A stretch of DNA of 64,000 nucleotides from Limonium bicolor (lineage: Eukaryota > Streptophyta > Magnoliopsida > Caryophyllales > Plumbaginaceae). This document shows, one piece after another, positions 1-13,566 of the stretch (the stretch's first letter is position 1; the number at the start of each line of letters is the position of its first letter). The notes below the pieces were generated by a model that had not been told where the DNA came from, did not search any database, and saw nothing but the letters and a program-made list of their open reading frames with translations. The stretch spans positions 314,452,722 through 314,516,721 of the forward strand of contig CM041776.1 of assembly GCA_023374045.1 (NCBI GenBank). The letters are read 5' to 3'. The translations under genes and the position numbers were made by a program.

Positions 1-330
1 AGTATCCAGGCGGAGCAAAGCGTACATTGAGAAGGAAATAGTTACGGACCCTTAGTATCCGGAGCAAAGGCTAGTAATTGAGAAGGAATAGGGATACGGA
101 CCTTAGTATCCGGAGCAAAGGCTAGTACATTTGAGAAGAATAGGGATACGGACCCTTAGTATCCGGAGCAAGGCTAGTAACATTGAGAGAATAGGGATAC
201 GGACCCTTAGTATCCGGAGCAAAGGCTAGTAACCTTGAAGGAATAGGGATACGGACCCTTAGTATCCGGAGCAAGCTAGTAACATTGAGAAGGAATTTAT
301 ACGGACCCTTATTAAATCCGGAGCGAGTGG
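1..330 (+). repeat. 54-bp minisatellite in LTR1
   Basis: At least six units are centred on CGGACCCTTAGTATCCGGAG, with several one-base deletions. The array runs in from before the window. The same array occurs at 9,070-9,540 and 18,262-18,725. Confidence 0.85.
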
Positions 331-1396
331 CTAGTAACGTTTAAAACAACAGAGAGAGAAAAGAGCTATCCAGAATGGAGGATTAGCTACGAGGAAGACG
401 TTCTCCAAATTGTGATATAAATTTCACAAATAATCCTTAAAGAAACAAGGAATGATTACACCTACATACTAAAGTCTCGGGATCTAATCTATATCCCCTG
501 ACTCGGTTGCCAGAGAATAAAGGAAAACCTGAGTAATGAGACCAAGCAAATAAGAAATTCACAAATGTGATCCTTTAAGAAATCAAGGAATCATAGCACC
601 TACAATAAAGTCTCGGGATCTAATCTATATCCCCTGACTCGGTGCAAGAGAAAAAGGAAAACATATGTAATGAGAACGAGAAAACAATACGCAATCTCTT
701 GAATGATCCCCTAGTGAGGATCGACGGTATAATATACCTACACAACACGTTGTATCATGTACTTGATTGTGGTTGTCTACATTATGCAGCCTTTGTGCTT
801 GGTGCTTATTGACATTGCTATGCTACTTGCAAGTTGTGCTCGGTTGCTTTCTGATTTGCTATGCTGCCTTGAAGTGTGTTTGATATTATGATGTAATGTG
901 ATGTGCTTTACTGCTTTAATATAGCATGTAAAATGACTTAATATTCGACCAAGTAGTCGTGTGGCCCGGTAACATGCGGGCTTCACACGTTCATACTCAG
1001 CGTAGTTTGCTGAGTCCTTTACACCCAATTTTTTTTCAGGTCTTGGGCCAGACGATAACGGAGAGTAGGCAAGGGTGACTACCATAGGGGTAGTCCACAT
1101 GGCAAGCCTTTTAGTAGTATGCTTTAATGTATGGGTTGTACCTTCGGTTTAGTTTTGGATTAAGAACTTATGTTGTAGACTCTCGGTACTCGTTTGCATA
1201 CTTTATGTTGTATTTGAAATTCGTTAAGGTTGGACTTCCAGTCATTCAGACCGTAACTTGGAGTTGTATTGTGGTCTGTCAACCACGTGGGTTTGGCGTC
1301 TGTAGCACCCGAATAGAGTATGAAACCGCTGCGTAGACTTCTCCTGCTAACTTAGGCGCGTCGTTTAATTGTTGGTTGTGATTCGGGGGTGTTACA
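1..1396 (+). repeat. LTR1 of the tandem array (3' part only)
   Basis: This is the 3' 1.4 kb of an LTR also present as LTR2 and LTR3. It starts inside the 54-bp minisatellite and ends at GTGTTACA (1396), directly before the primer site. It contains two copies of an approximately 130-bp block (about 415-555 and 556-690) sharing AGTCTCGGGATCTAATCTAT. It shows more single-base gaps relative to LTR2 and LTR3 than those two show to each other. No coding sequence is credible here. Confidence 0.88.
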
Positions 1397-1401
1397 GAAA
1401 G

Positions 1402-1413
1402 TGGTATCAGAGC
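1402..1413 (+). promoter_or_regulatory. Primer binding site, tRNA-iMet (unit 1)
   Basis: TGGTATCAGAGC, the usual plant initiator-Met primer site, starts 6 bases after the LTR end. It overlaps an inverted repeat at 1408-1427 (CAGAGCGTA / TACGCTCTG). Confidence 0.93.
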
Positions 1414-3978
1414 GTAGTTACGCTCTGTTGACTGGAACAGAGAAGTACCGAGTATAGGAAACCTGGAATTAGGAATTTTGACAAGGAGTTAAGGGTTGGG
1501 GTAGCACGTGAGGCGCGTTAGTTAGGGTTCTCCCCCAGTAATTACTGGATACCTAACAGATACCTACACCCACCCTCCACGTCCCTAATTTCCTTAAAAC
1601 TCAGAGGAAGAACGCCGGAGAGGTAGAAAGTCTCCTCACACTCGGGAAAACCCGATCCGGCATCTACTGAATGTTAGCAACCCGTGAAGTTCAAAGACGT
1701 TGCCAAAGGGATAATACCCGTAGAGGAACCAATTTTAGCGACAACTTGGGTCGACATGCTTCAGTCGATAGGACCCTACCTCACAAGCAAACAGGACCAA
1801 AATACCCTTAAATTTATGAAATAATTAAAGCCTAAATAAACAAGTAATTAAGCCATAGACGGTATTGAGATAAAATCTCCAATTCGTACACCTGAGAGGC
1901 TAATTTTAGTAAACCTCTCGTAAACAATGAAATAAGAGAGTATAGTTTGAGGCGAAACTACACCGTACAAATTTGGTACCATCTGTAATGCTTAATGAAG
2001 CATGACGCAATATTCACACTAAAGTACAATAATACGGAATTCAACAAATTCCCTGCTCCTTCTTACATTTCTCCTCATTCTCTGACGTAACAAATTTTCT
2101 AAGACACCAATTACAGTTTCTTGAGAAAAACACATTGGTAAAGGGATTATAAAGAGAACTCTCGAACCTTGTAAACAGCCATTACCATGGGGCACTAGTT
2201 ACCCACCCAAGCACAATCAAACAGATAGGAAATGGCAATGAATAATGCCACTATTGTGAAATAATCCCTCCACACACAACACATGTTCAGGGACTCTAAA
2301 CAGGATTTATCGAATCATATATACAAATGTACATACGTACATATCAAGAAAGATAAGATATCAATAAAACTCAAGGAGAAAATGAGACTAATCAGTCCAA
2401 CAAGAAAAAAAAATCAGTTAAACATGTATGAGGTATAACATTGTATAACACCAGAAGTTATGAGACCACGTGTACAAGTAAAGGAACGGGTATATATACA
2501 TATGGTAGGACGATTGTAGTGAAAAGAACTAATAATACCAGAGGGATATAAAGACAATCATAGGTAGCTATACATTAAGAGTATTTTTGTAATATAAAAC
2601 CGGTCTTGAACATTACAACACATAAATATATGTATTATAGATACGTGAATGAAAGAATACACATACGTATACACCCAAATGTAAATATAGTGGAGAATTT
2701 AAACCATTGATCTAAAGATTTAAGGTTTTTGATACTAGTCCATGAATTAATTGTCAGATGACTAGGAACGAGTGGGATAAAAATCGAAATTGGTTAAATT
2801 GATTGGTTGCTTAAAGTGGACGTGCAAGGCTGAACTTGACCCTGGCCAGGTCAAGTGACACCGAGCACAAATTGGGGTGAAGGAGTAGCCCAACACTTAC
2901 GCTGATCACGTCAGTGTTGGAGGATTCTCGAAACCTCCTACAAATGAACACATAAGCTATAAATAGATGGGAAAATTTATAAGTCAAGATTAGAAAAGTA
3001 CGAAAAGTGATGTAGATCAATATTAGATGCTACAAGCGTGTAAATATATAGATACATGATTCGGAACTTGAAGTAGTGTAAGGTTACTAAACCTAATAGT
3101 CAATACAAAAATATATATATACACTATCGAAATAAAATGCAATATGTAACCTGTATTAGCCAACTACTTTAGTCCCTGGCGGACATAATAATGATTCAAT
3201 CATAAGAATAATGATTGACACACTGAAACTAAGTGAGGATAACCAGGAATATCAAGGCCATAATTTGGCCGAAGAATAAAGGTTACTTGAAGAAGAAGAA
3301 AACTCCGACTTGACGGTACACATTAAGACATAAAATAGATAAAAAATGCTAAGAGAGTAAATTACCCATCTGCACATAATTATGATCGGTAATACAAAAT
3401 AACCATGTTGTTATAACAATGGAGGTCAGCCAGAAAGAATAATCCAGACGATGAAAAGCACACTGAAAGCATGAACTTCTGAACTCTAGGGTAAATGGAT
3501 AGGCAAGCTACAACCCATCAAGACCATGTACAGATCGAAAAAAAAAAAACGAGTGTCAATAAAGAGACCTTTTGCAACTAAATTATAAATTTCAAAGGAA
3601 CTAGACGATACATTGCAAACAAATAAAAAGGGAAAACAAAACCCTAAGGTAATCAGAGTCGCACAGCAGAAGCTGGTGGACCCAGAGAGGCATCTTCCAA
3701 TACCTCAGACCCAGAGATGCATCTTGCAGCAAATTAGCAAGTCACTTATCGGCCAATACCTTAAATCCAGTGAGACTAAGCCCGAATCGGATGGTAATTC
3801 TGTATGGATACCGATAAAGACCTTTTGATACAGAAACCGAGCCATTAGCACTATTCAGACCTATGATGGAATTAAGGAGAGAGCTACATTGCATGAAAAC
3901 TAGAATGCTTCGTGAGATTTAAACATCTTGAGCTAATGCTCAAGGATGATATAGTGGGGATTACGTGGGCGTAATCCA

Positions 3979-3996
3979 TTTTTAAGGGGGGTAGGC
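3979..3996 (+). promoter_or_regulatory. Upstream polypurine-tract-like motif (unit 1)
   Basis: TTTTTAAGGGGGGTAGGC lies about 370 bp before the 3' polypurine tract and closely matches it. Unit 2 has it at 13,208-13,225, and the chromovirus at 25,419-25,436 has an equivalent second tract. Confidence 0.55.
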
Positions 3997-4347
3997 GTGT
4001 TGCGTTTTTGCTGTGCTATTGCTCCTTCGTGGTGTTGTTTTGGATGCTATGTGTGTGTGAACTGTGTGTGGATTGATTGAATGCATTGTGGTTATGAATG
4101 AATAAATTGTTCTTTTGATTGCTGGTGAGTACAGTATATGAACATTACTAGCACACTGAGATATTGTTGAGAACTTGGTGAAGCCACAGATGTGGCGTGG
4201 TGCTTATAAGCATAATTGGTGAAATAGAACTGTGGAATTTGCGGGACATGATCCCTTGGCTAGTGAGAACGAATTCGGGACTTGATCCCCGTGAGTGACA
4301 AGAATACAAACATAAATTAACGAGACAAGACTTCGGGTCGAAGTCTC

Positions 4348-4363
4348 TTTAAGGGGGGTAGGT
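4348..4363 (+). promoter_or_regulatory. 3' polypurine tract (unit 1)
   Basis: TTTAAGGGGGGTAGGT sits immediately before the LTR start TGAAACACCCC. It would prime plus-strand DNA synthesis. This position fixes the LTR2 start at 4364. Confidence 0.88.
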
Positions 4364-7300
4364 TGAAACACCCCTAATAGTTAAAAACACATGAAATCAT
4401 GAATATGTGTGGTAGGTTTAAATAACCGGTCACATTAATGTATAATTGTGTTATAACTTATACCATATGTTACCAAGGAACATACGTATGTGGTAAATGT
4501 GACAGTAGACACTTCGTAACTCGAGGACATGGGTTAATTACAAACTATGATCCAACCGTAACTAATGATGAAGCGTCACAAAAACATATAATACCTCAAA
4601 TCATATATTAGCCGTGAACATAAGGAATATAGGGCTACACACTAGATATATCAATCGCGGATAGGCAACATATAATACTGATTTCGATATCAGTACTAGG
4701 AGCTACTCTGCTACATGAATTAAGCATAATTAGAGCACTACATGTTTATTATAAGTGGTAGAACAATTTAAATCAGCCCCACTAATGTTTAGTATGTCTG
4801 GAATCGAAACTGATCAACCCATGTGCCACCTTGATCTTGTTTACCAGAATAAAATCTCTGTAGCCTTTTCCACCTTCCCCATGCAAATTATTCTCCCTGC
4901 CTTGCAACCGGTGCACCTCTCCTCCTCGTGTTTGTATGCCCTGATCGAAGAACCCGCCCCATTCCTTCTCGCCAGTGGGTGTGCCTGCAACTATACATCT
5001 CCATCAGAACTCAAACCTCCTAAATTCTCCCTTTGCATGTTCGAAAACTTGGAGTACCACCGGTTGAGGAAGCTGGAACAAACACAAGGCCAAATTACAA
5101 GCTTCTTCGATTTCTTCTACATGCAACTCGTTTCTTGCATGTCCAGAGACTCCGAAGTTTTCCTCTTTCCGTTGGCATGAGGGAATTTCCCCGAAGTTCC
5201 AATGTTGCTCCTTGATGTTTCCCTTGCAATCTCGGTCTGAATCTCTGAGTTTCACCGGTCCTGAGAATCTGGAAATAGCGTCTTCCAACTAGCAAGGTAA
5301 AGATCGTGACCCGTTTTCCGTCTGTTCTAATTACTTCCTCATCTTCTCTGTTGTTGTCTGTCTGAAAAACCTTCAACTGCTAACTCCTTCTCCCCCCTCC
5401 TCCTCACGCATGCAAGCGCCTGGGAAGCTGTTGCATTCTTTCGAAAGAAAAAAAAAAAAACCGGCAAGAATGATCTACACACGGGTCGAATATCAGTTCA
5501 AGGTACACCCTAAATCAGATCTTGTTTCAACCCCTCTCTGTTTCCGGTTTTGATGCCACCGGTACACATTTTCCTGCTCCTGTTGCTACTACATTCCTTA
5601 CTAATCCCCCTTGATTCCGTGCATGGTTTTAAACATGCAAATTTTCCAGTGAGTGTTCGACAATCCCTGGTCGAGAAACTTGCACAAGCCCTTGAACACT
5701 ATCTAAGGTAAACTATCTTCAACTTATGTGCAAGTTCCAAAAATCTGTTACCGTCGTTTCGTATAATATGGGCAGCTAACTTGTTAACCCTCTCTGGTGC
5801 GTGACTGGTCATGGAGGTGGTTGGGGTGTGGTGAAGTCACCAACTAAATTTCAAGAAAAACCCAGAGAAGTCACCTCCTTCGCAAGGGCTGAAAGCTGTC
5901 CAATGAAAACCAAGGGAACCGACCGAGAAATTCAGCTGAATACCTTAAGGTTGTAACTTAAACTCCACTCTAAAATTGAGTTCAATCTGGTACTAAGATT
6001 GTGTTTGAATGTGTTCTGATAAATCTGTAATAGTGAAATGACTAAATGAGGGTCTGAACATAGTTTTGAATAAGTTAAAAAGGCTGCTTTAAAGTTACCG
6101 AAACCAGCTGGAAAGATCTATTGGTATTAAACTAGAAAATTAACACAGAAAAATCTGGTGTTTCAGCTCCTGTAGTAACAGCAGAGAAATTAGTGTATTT
6201 GGGGTTTCCTAGTGTCGAATATGGATGGAAATTACTCTAGAATAATAGCTAGCAAGTTCTGATGTATGGGGTAAGTAAGGTGCTGGTTACTTCTGGGCAA
6301 AACCATCAGTTAAAGGGTTCAGAAATTCTGTATGAGTAGCTAACGAAAAACTGGTGCAGAAACATGGGTTTAAATCCTGCAACCCTCATCTGTACATAAC
6401 CGGATCTGTGAAGCAATCCAAAGGGGTATATAGGATTAGTAATTAATCTAAAGACTCACCAACACATCAACCTAAGTAGTAAGTAATCTGGAACATTGGA
6501 AAGAAAACAGTTAACACCTTAAGAATAGGAAGAGTAGTAGAATGCAGGAACTTGTTCCATGTGTTTCTGCAATTCACGTTCTGTATAAGAAGGGTTGGGT
6601 CGAGTTATTAGGGTCTTTTGGGGTGGAGTACAAGTTCAGGATCATGCTAAACACACGTAATCAATTAAGTAAGTGCTTTGGAATGGGATCGGGAGACAGA
6701 CTGATAACAAGCAGAAAAAGAAAACTGATGCGCTTAAAAGTTCAAACCTGTTGAGTTTTCTGATGAATGGGGGTGTTGTTGTTCAGGAAGTATTAGACTA
6801 ATAGGTTGTGGGAAAAGCCTTTGATTAGTTTAGGAAACAACGTACTAAAGGCATCACTAAAAGAGGGAACTAGACTGATATCTACATTTAGAAGATTAGG
6901 AATTAGTTGAACACACTGAAAGAAGAAATGAGATAGAAAGATTAAACCAATTCCAAGCTTTCTGTTGCGGTTCCCTGCAGACATTCCAGTCTGTATAATG
7001 AAATTTTAGGTGGTCTTAGGAAGTCTGAAAATCTGGCACATGTTCATGCTGTAACCTTGGGTAAACTACTGGGAAGTTACAACCGAGAGGGACATTGCGT
7101 TTTTGCAAGAAAATTTGGCATAGGCATTAACTGTGAAACCGCATTAAACACTGACTAGGTGATGTGATACTCTTGGCTAGTGAAGACGTGTTTAAAATGT
7201 CTTAGGAGGTTGGGAATATTAAATCTGTCATGTCGACATTTAGTAGGCTGCACAACAAGTTTTTTTGAAGTTTAAACCTGCATGAAAAACGACCACTAAG

Positions 7301-10300
7301 GTGCTAACAACCACTAGTGCAGAAATGAGTTTAAGGTCTGCAGCTTATACCCTTCTTTGCAACAGACACACAGAAACAGATTAGAGGTTGGCTTGGCAAG
7401 TGAGTGAACCTAAAACTTTGCTACCACACTCGCCTAAGAAGTAAACTGTCTGGTAAAGATTGGAGAAACCCGTAGCACCCTTAAAGGAGTAGCAGAAGTA
7501 GGATAATGCAGAAACAAAAGAAAATCAAATCCTAGTGTTACAGTGTCGGTTTCAGGTGGATGGGAATTCAGTAGTAGTAATGACGGAATTTTGGGTTTTG
7601 CTTTGGGTTAAAATTATTGATAAAACACTGAACTACCTATGTAAACAATAAGGGATGAGTCAAAAGCCGGAGTAATGAATAACAAGGGGGAATAGGAGAA
7701 AAGATACCCGGTAAAAAGGTTGCAGTTTTTCAGTTTGTTAGCTGTTGTGCTGTGTGGTTGGGTACAGAAGTTAGGAGAGTATTTTAGGGGGATAGTCTTG
7801 AGCCTAGGACATTGTTAACACCCTTAGCTAATTGAGTAAGTACTGTGGGGAGAAGGGAACACCGGTTGAACTGAACAGATCCAAGAACCAAGGAAGAATA
7901 TGTACAATATTGCTTCAGATTTCATTAAAATTGTAGTTCTGTATAACTAATTTACATGGGGTTATGAGCGTGAGGTGAGATTGATAATGAACCCAATATC
8001 CTCCTAATACATCTAGCTAAACGTACAAAACAACGTGGGAAGTTTAGACTCCATTAGATACATTAAAAGTGTGACAAGATAAGGTTATATGCGAGAACCA
8101 TGCTTCAGTTTTTGGAAACCTTGTGTCTCGGTACAATAAGTTATAGACATATTTTAGGAGTTATTGTGCTGATAATGAACTGAAAGCATAGCTATTTAGA
8201 CAAGTATGGAATATGCCCTAGACCAATAAAGGTTCCACCTTAGATAAACTTGTTACATGTTAGGGCTTATACTACCCTAAAGCATTAGCTAGAGCAAAAC
8301 ATTAAGTTAACGTGTGAGGTGACAATGTAAACGTACTAGGAGTAAGATAAACCTAAGGTTAATACTTGGAAGTTCTAAGGGTTACTATGAACGGAGCATC
8401 TAATGATTCACCTAGGGAATTGCACAGGCTAGCATGAAATAAGCTAGGACAATGCCACAACGGTTGTGCATAAAATCATAAACTGATATGTTGTCTTAAT
8501 TAACGTTAGGGCCGTAAAGGACGCCAACTGGGACTCTGTGTGTGAGACAACTCTTGCTTCTGATCAAGGTATGGACATGTGTGGTTCGTATGTTGCCGTG
8601 TTACACGGCTTGTTTGCTTTGTGTGTGTGCTATGTGTGAAAATGATATAAGATCAATGCATGGAATTGGATTGCTTGTTTATTTGATTTTTATATCATTG
8701 TTGTGTATCATTGCGCGCACACAGTAGTTTAGTCCCTTTCGCGTTATGGAACCCTGAGATGAAACACAGCGAACTATGTAAACAAAGAAACTACATAAAG
8801 GGAAAACTAAACGAGAACCACAACGAACTATGAAAACAAAGAGAATGCTATAAAGGGGAACTCCTCTCTAACTATGGAGGACGTACCATGACACCCACTA
8901 TGGTGTCTATTCATTAATGATGGAAGCAAGTCTCCTTTGGTGAGACATGACGAACCACGTAGACAAAACAAAGAACTATACAAAGAGACGAATCCTCTCT
9001 AACTTTAGAGACCTCTAAAGACACCCACTATGGTGTCGAGCTATCAAGGATAATGATAAACCAAACCTTAGAAATGAGTAGGGATCGGACCCTTAGTATC
9101 CGGAGCGAGGCTAGTAACATTGAGAAGGAATAGGGATACGGACCCTTAGTATCCGGAGCAAGGCTAGTAACATTGAGAAGGAATAGGGATACGGACCCTT
9201 AGTATCCGGAGCAAAGGCTAGTAACATTGAGAAGGAATAGGGATACGGACCCTTAGTATCCGGAGCAAAGGCTAGTAATATTGAGAAGGAATAGGGATAC
9301 GGACCCTTAGTATCCGGAGCAAAGGCTAGTAACATTGAGAATGAATAGGGATACGGACCCTTAGTATCCGGAGCAAAGGCTAGTAACATTGAGGAGGAAT
9401 AGGGATACGGACCCTTAGTATCCGGAGCAAAGGCTAGTAACGTTGAGAAGGGATAGGGATACGGACCCTTAGTATCCGGAGCAGAGGCTAGTAACATTGA
9501 GAAGGAATAGGGATACGGACCCTTAGTATCCGGAGCAGTGGCTAGTAACGTTTAAAAACAACAGAGAGAGAAAAGAGCTATCCAGGAATGGAGGATTAGC
9601 TACGAGGAAGACGTTCTCCAAATTGTGATAATAAAAGAATTCACAAATAATCCTTAAAGAAACAAGGAATGATTAGCACCTACATACTAAAGTCTCGGGA
9701 TCTAATCTATATCCCCTGACTCGGTGCCAGAGAATAAAGGAAAACATGAGTAATGAGACCAAGCAAATAAGAATAATTCACAAATGTGATCCTTTAAGAA
9801 ATCAAGGAATGCATAGCACCTACATAACAAAGTCTCGGGATCTAATCTATATCCCCTGACTCGGTGCAAGAGAAGAAAGGAAAACATATGTAATGAGAAC
9901 GAGAAAACAATACGCAATCTCTTGAATGATCCCATAGTGAGGATCGACGGTATAATATACCTACACACACGTTGTATCATGTACTTGATTGTGGTTGCTA
10001 CATTATAGCAGCCTTTGTGCTTGGTTGCTTATTGACATTGCTATGCTACTTGCAAGTTGTGCTCGGTTGCTTGCTGATATTGCTATGCTGCCTTGAAGTG
10101 TGTTTGATATTATGATGTAATGTGATGTGCTTTACTGCTTTAATATAGCATGTAAAATGACTTAATAATATTCGACCAAGTAGTCGTGTGGCCCGGTAAC
10201 ATGCGGGCTTCACACGTTCATACTCAGCGTAGTTTGCTGAGTCCTTTACACCCAATTTTTTTTCAGGTCTTGGGCCAGACGATAACGGAGAGTAGGCAAG

Positions 10301-10630
10301 GGTGACTACCATAGGGGTAGTCCACATGGCAAGCCTTTTAGTAGTATGCTTTTAATGTATGGGTTGTACCTTCGGTTTATGTTGTTGGATTAAGAACTTA
10401 TGTTGTAGACTCTCGGTACTCGGTTTGCATACTTTATGTTGTATTTGAAATTCGTTAAGGTTGGACTTCCAGTCATACAGACCGTAACTTGGAGTTGGTA
10501 TTGTGGTCTGTCAACCACGTGGGTGGTTGGCGTCTGTAGCACCCGAATAGAGTATGAAACCGCTGCGTAGACTTCTCCTGCTAACTTAGGCGCGTCGTTT
10601 AATTGTTGGTTGTGATTCGGGGGTGTTACA
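4364..10630 (+). repeat. LTR2, complete (about 6.27 kb)
   Basis: It begins TGAAACACCCC and ends GGGGTGTTACA, just before a second primer site. It is about twice the length of the internal region, which is unusual. Contents include CT-rich stretches around 4,850-5,640, a 300-bp region (8,750-9,060) holding two copies of GACACCCACTATGGTGTC (8890-8907, 9020-9037), a nine-copy 54-bp minisatellite, and the duplicated 130-bp block (about 9,633-9,910). Short open frames differ between LTR2 and LTR3, so I do not call genes. Confidence 0.88.
9070..9540 (+). repeat. 54-bp minisatellite in LTR2, nine units
   Basis: The period is exactly 54 bp, so it stays open on the minus strand as an 18-residue repeat. 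Each unit contains the inverted repeat GGATAC / GTATCC. Variant units (AATATT, AATGAATA, GAGGAGG, CGTT types) occur in the same order as in LTR3, so the array predates the duplication. The open frame is a by-product of the period, with no sign of a gene. Confidence 0.92.
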
Positions 10631-10635
10631 GAAAG

Positions 10636-10647
10636 TGGTATCAGAGC
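10636..10647 (+). promoter_or_regulatory. Primer binding site, tRNA-iMet (unit 2)
   Basis: TGGTATCAGAGC again follows an LTR end with the GAAAG spacer, and the overlapping palindrome is at 10,642-10,661. Its presence shows that LTR2 works structurally as a 5' LTR as well as a 3' LTR. Confidence 0.93.
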
Positions 10648-13207
10648 GTAGTTACGCTCTGTTGACTGGAACAGAGAAGTACCGAGTATAGGAAACCTGG
10701 AATTAGGAATTTTGACAAGGAGTTAAGGGTTGGGGTAGCACGTGAGGCGCGTTAGTTAGGGTTCTCCCCCAGTAATTACTGGATACCTAACAGATACCTA
10801 CACCCACCCTCCACGTCCCTAATTTTCCTTAAAACTCAGAGGAAGAACGCCGGAGAGGTAGAAAGTCTCCTCACACTCGGGAAAACCCGATCCGGCATCT
10901 ACTGAATGTTAGCAACCCGTGAAGTTCAAAGACGTTGCCAAAGGGATAATACCCGTAGAGGAACCAATTTTAGCGACAACTTGGGTCGACATGCTTAGCA
11001 GTCGATAGGACCCTACCTCACAAGCAAACAGGACCAAAATACCCTTAAATTTATGAAATAATTAAAGCCTAAATAAACAAGTAATTAAGCCATAGACGGT
11101 ATTGAGATAAAATCTCCAATTCGTACACCTGAGAGGCTAATTTTAGTAAACCTCTCGTAAACAATGAAAGAGAGTATAGTTTGAGGCGAAACTACACCGT
11201 ACAAATTTGGTACCATCTGTAATGCTTAATGAAGCATGACGCAATATTCACACTAAAGTACAATAATACGGAATTCAACAAATTCCCTGCTCCTTCTTAC
11301 ATTTCTCCTCATTCTCTGACGTAACAAATTTTCTAAGACACCAATTACAGTTTCTTGAGAAAAACACATTGGTAAAGGGATTATAAAGAGAACTCTCGAA
11401 CCTTGTAAACAGCCATTACCATGGGGCACTAGTTACCCACCCAAGCACAATCAAACAGATAGGAAATGGCAATGAATAATGCCACTATTGTGAAATAATC
11501 CCTCCACACACACATGTTCAGGGACTCTAAACAGGATTTATCGAATCATATATACAAATGTACATACGTACATATCAAGAAAGATAAGATATCAATAAAA
11601 CTCAAGGAGAAAATGAGACTAATCAGTCCAACAAGAAAAAAAAATCAGTTAAACATGTATGAGGTATAACATTGTATAACACCAGAAGTTATGAGACCAC
11701 GTGTACAAGTAAAGGAACGGGTATATATACATATGGTAGGACGATTGTAGTGAAAAGAACTAATAATACCAGAGGGATATAAAGACAATCATAGGTAGCT
11801 ATACATTAAGAGTATTTTTGTAATATAAAACCGGTCTTGAACATTACAACACATAAATATATGTATTATAGATACGTGAATGAAAGAATACACATACGTA
11901 TACACCCAAATGTAAATATAGTGGAGAATTTAAACCATTGATCTAAAGATTTAAGGTTTTTGATACTAGTCCATGAATTAATTGTCAGATGACTAGGAAC
12001 GAGTGGGATAAAAATCGAAATTGGTTAAATTGATTGGTTGCTTAAAGTGGACGTGCAAGGCTGAACTTGACCCTGGCCAGGTCAAGTGACACCGAGCACA
12101 AATTGGGGTGAAGGAGTAGCCCAACACTTACGCTGATCACGTCAGTGTTGGAGGATTCTCGAAACCTCCTACAAATGAACACATAAGCTATAAATAGATG
12201 GGAAAATTTATAAGTCAAGATTAGAAAAGTACGAAAATGTGATATCAATATTAGATGCTACAAGCGTGTAAAATACATAGATACATGATTCGGAACTTGA
12301 AGTAGTGTAAGGTTACTAATAACCTAATAGTCAATACAAAAATATATATATACACTATCGAAATAAAATGCAATATGTAACCTGTATTAGCCAACTACTT
12401 TAGTCCCTGGCGGACATAATAATGATTCAATCATAAGAATAATGATTGACACACTGAAACTAAGTGAGGATAACCAGGAATATCAAGGCCATAATTTGGC
12501 CGAAGAATAAAGGTTACTTGAAGAAGAAGAAAACTCCGATTTGACGGTACACATTAAGGCATAAAATAGATAAAAATGCTAAGAGAGTAAATTACCCATC
12601 TGCACATAATTATGATCGGTAATACAAAATAACCATGTTGTTATAACAATGGAGGTCAGCCAGAAAGAATAATCCAGACGATGAAAAGCACACTGAAAGC
12701 ATGAACTTCTGAACTCTAGGGTAAATGGATAGGCAAGCTACAACCCATCAAGACCATGTACAGATCGAAAAAAAAAAACGAGTGTCAATAAAGAGACCTT
12801 TTGCAACTAAATTATAAATTTCAAAGGAACTAGACGATACATTGCAAACAAATAAAAAGGGAAAACAAAACCCTAAGGTAATCAGAGTCGCACAGCAGAA
12901 GCTGGTGGACCCAGAGAGGCATCTTCCAATACCTCAGACCCAGAGATGCATCTTGCAGCAAATTAGCAAGTCACTTATCGGCCAATACCTTAAATCCAGT
13001 GAGACTAAGCCCGAATCGGATGGTAATTCTGTATGGATACCGATAAAGACCTTTTGATACAGAAACCGAGCCATTAGCACTATTCAGACCTATGATGGAA
13101 TTAAGGAGAGAGCTACATTGCATGAAAACTAGAATGCTTCGTGAGATTTAAACATCTTGAGCTAATGCTCAAGGATGATATAGTGGGGATTACGTGGGCG
13201 TAATCCA

Positions 13208-13225
13208 TTTTTAAGGGGGGTAGGC
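13208..13225 (+). promoter_or_regulatory. Upstream polypurine-tract-like motif (unit 2)
   Basis: TTTTTAAGGGGGGTAGGC, same position and sequence as in unit 1. Confidence 0.5.
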
Positions 13226-13566
13226 GTGTTGCGTTTTTGCTGTGCTATTGCTCCTTCGTGGTGTGTGTTTTGGATGCTATGTGTGTGTGAACTGTTGTTG
13301 TTATTGAATGCATTGTGGTTATGAATGAATAAATTGTTCTTTTGATTGCTGTGAGTACAGTATATGAACATTACGCACACTGATATATTGTTGAGAACTT
13401 GGTGAAGCCACAGATGTGCGTGGTGCTTATAAGCATAATTGGTGAAATAGAACTGTGAATTTGCGGGACATGATCCCTTGGCTATGAAACGAATTCGGGA
13501 CTTGATCCCCGTGAGTGACAAGAATACAAACATAATTAACGAGACAAGACTTCGGGTCGAAGTCTC

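Larger units (their letters stand above)
1397..4363 (+). other. Internal region 1 of the non-autonomous element (non-coding)
   Basis: About 2.97 kb lies between the primer site and the polypurine tract. No open frame resembles a retrotransposon protein. The region is almost identical to internal region 2 (10,631-13,582), so the small open frames shared by both copies reflect recent duplication rather than coding constraint. It probably serves as packaging/leader RNA for a trans-mobilised element. Confidence 0.8.

Noticed and set aside
1..330. Possible CRISPR array, from regular repeats at the window start
   Set aside because: The repeats are head-to-tail with no unique spacers, in a plant genome, inside an LTR.
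3613..3828. A 71-codon frame identical in both internal regions (also 12,842-13,057)
   Set aside because: The whole internal region is nearly identical between units, so frame conservation carries no information. There is no ATG start and no domain.
4755..5376. Overlapping frames in LTR2, with relatives at 13,987-14,583 in LTR3
   Set aside because: The frames change length and phase between copies through indels, and neither strand gives a consistent protein.
9111..9497. A 128-codon minus-strand frame with an 18-residue repeat (MLLAFAPDTKGPYPYSFS type)
   Set aside because: It is produced by a 54-bp minisatellite whose length is a multiple of three. It breaks in LTR1 and has no flanking gene structure.
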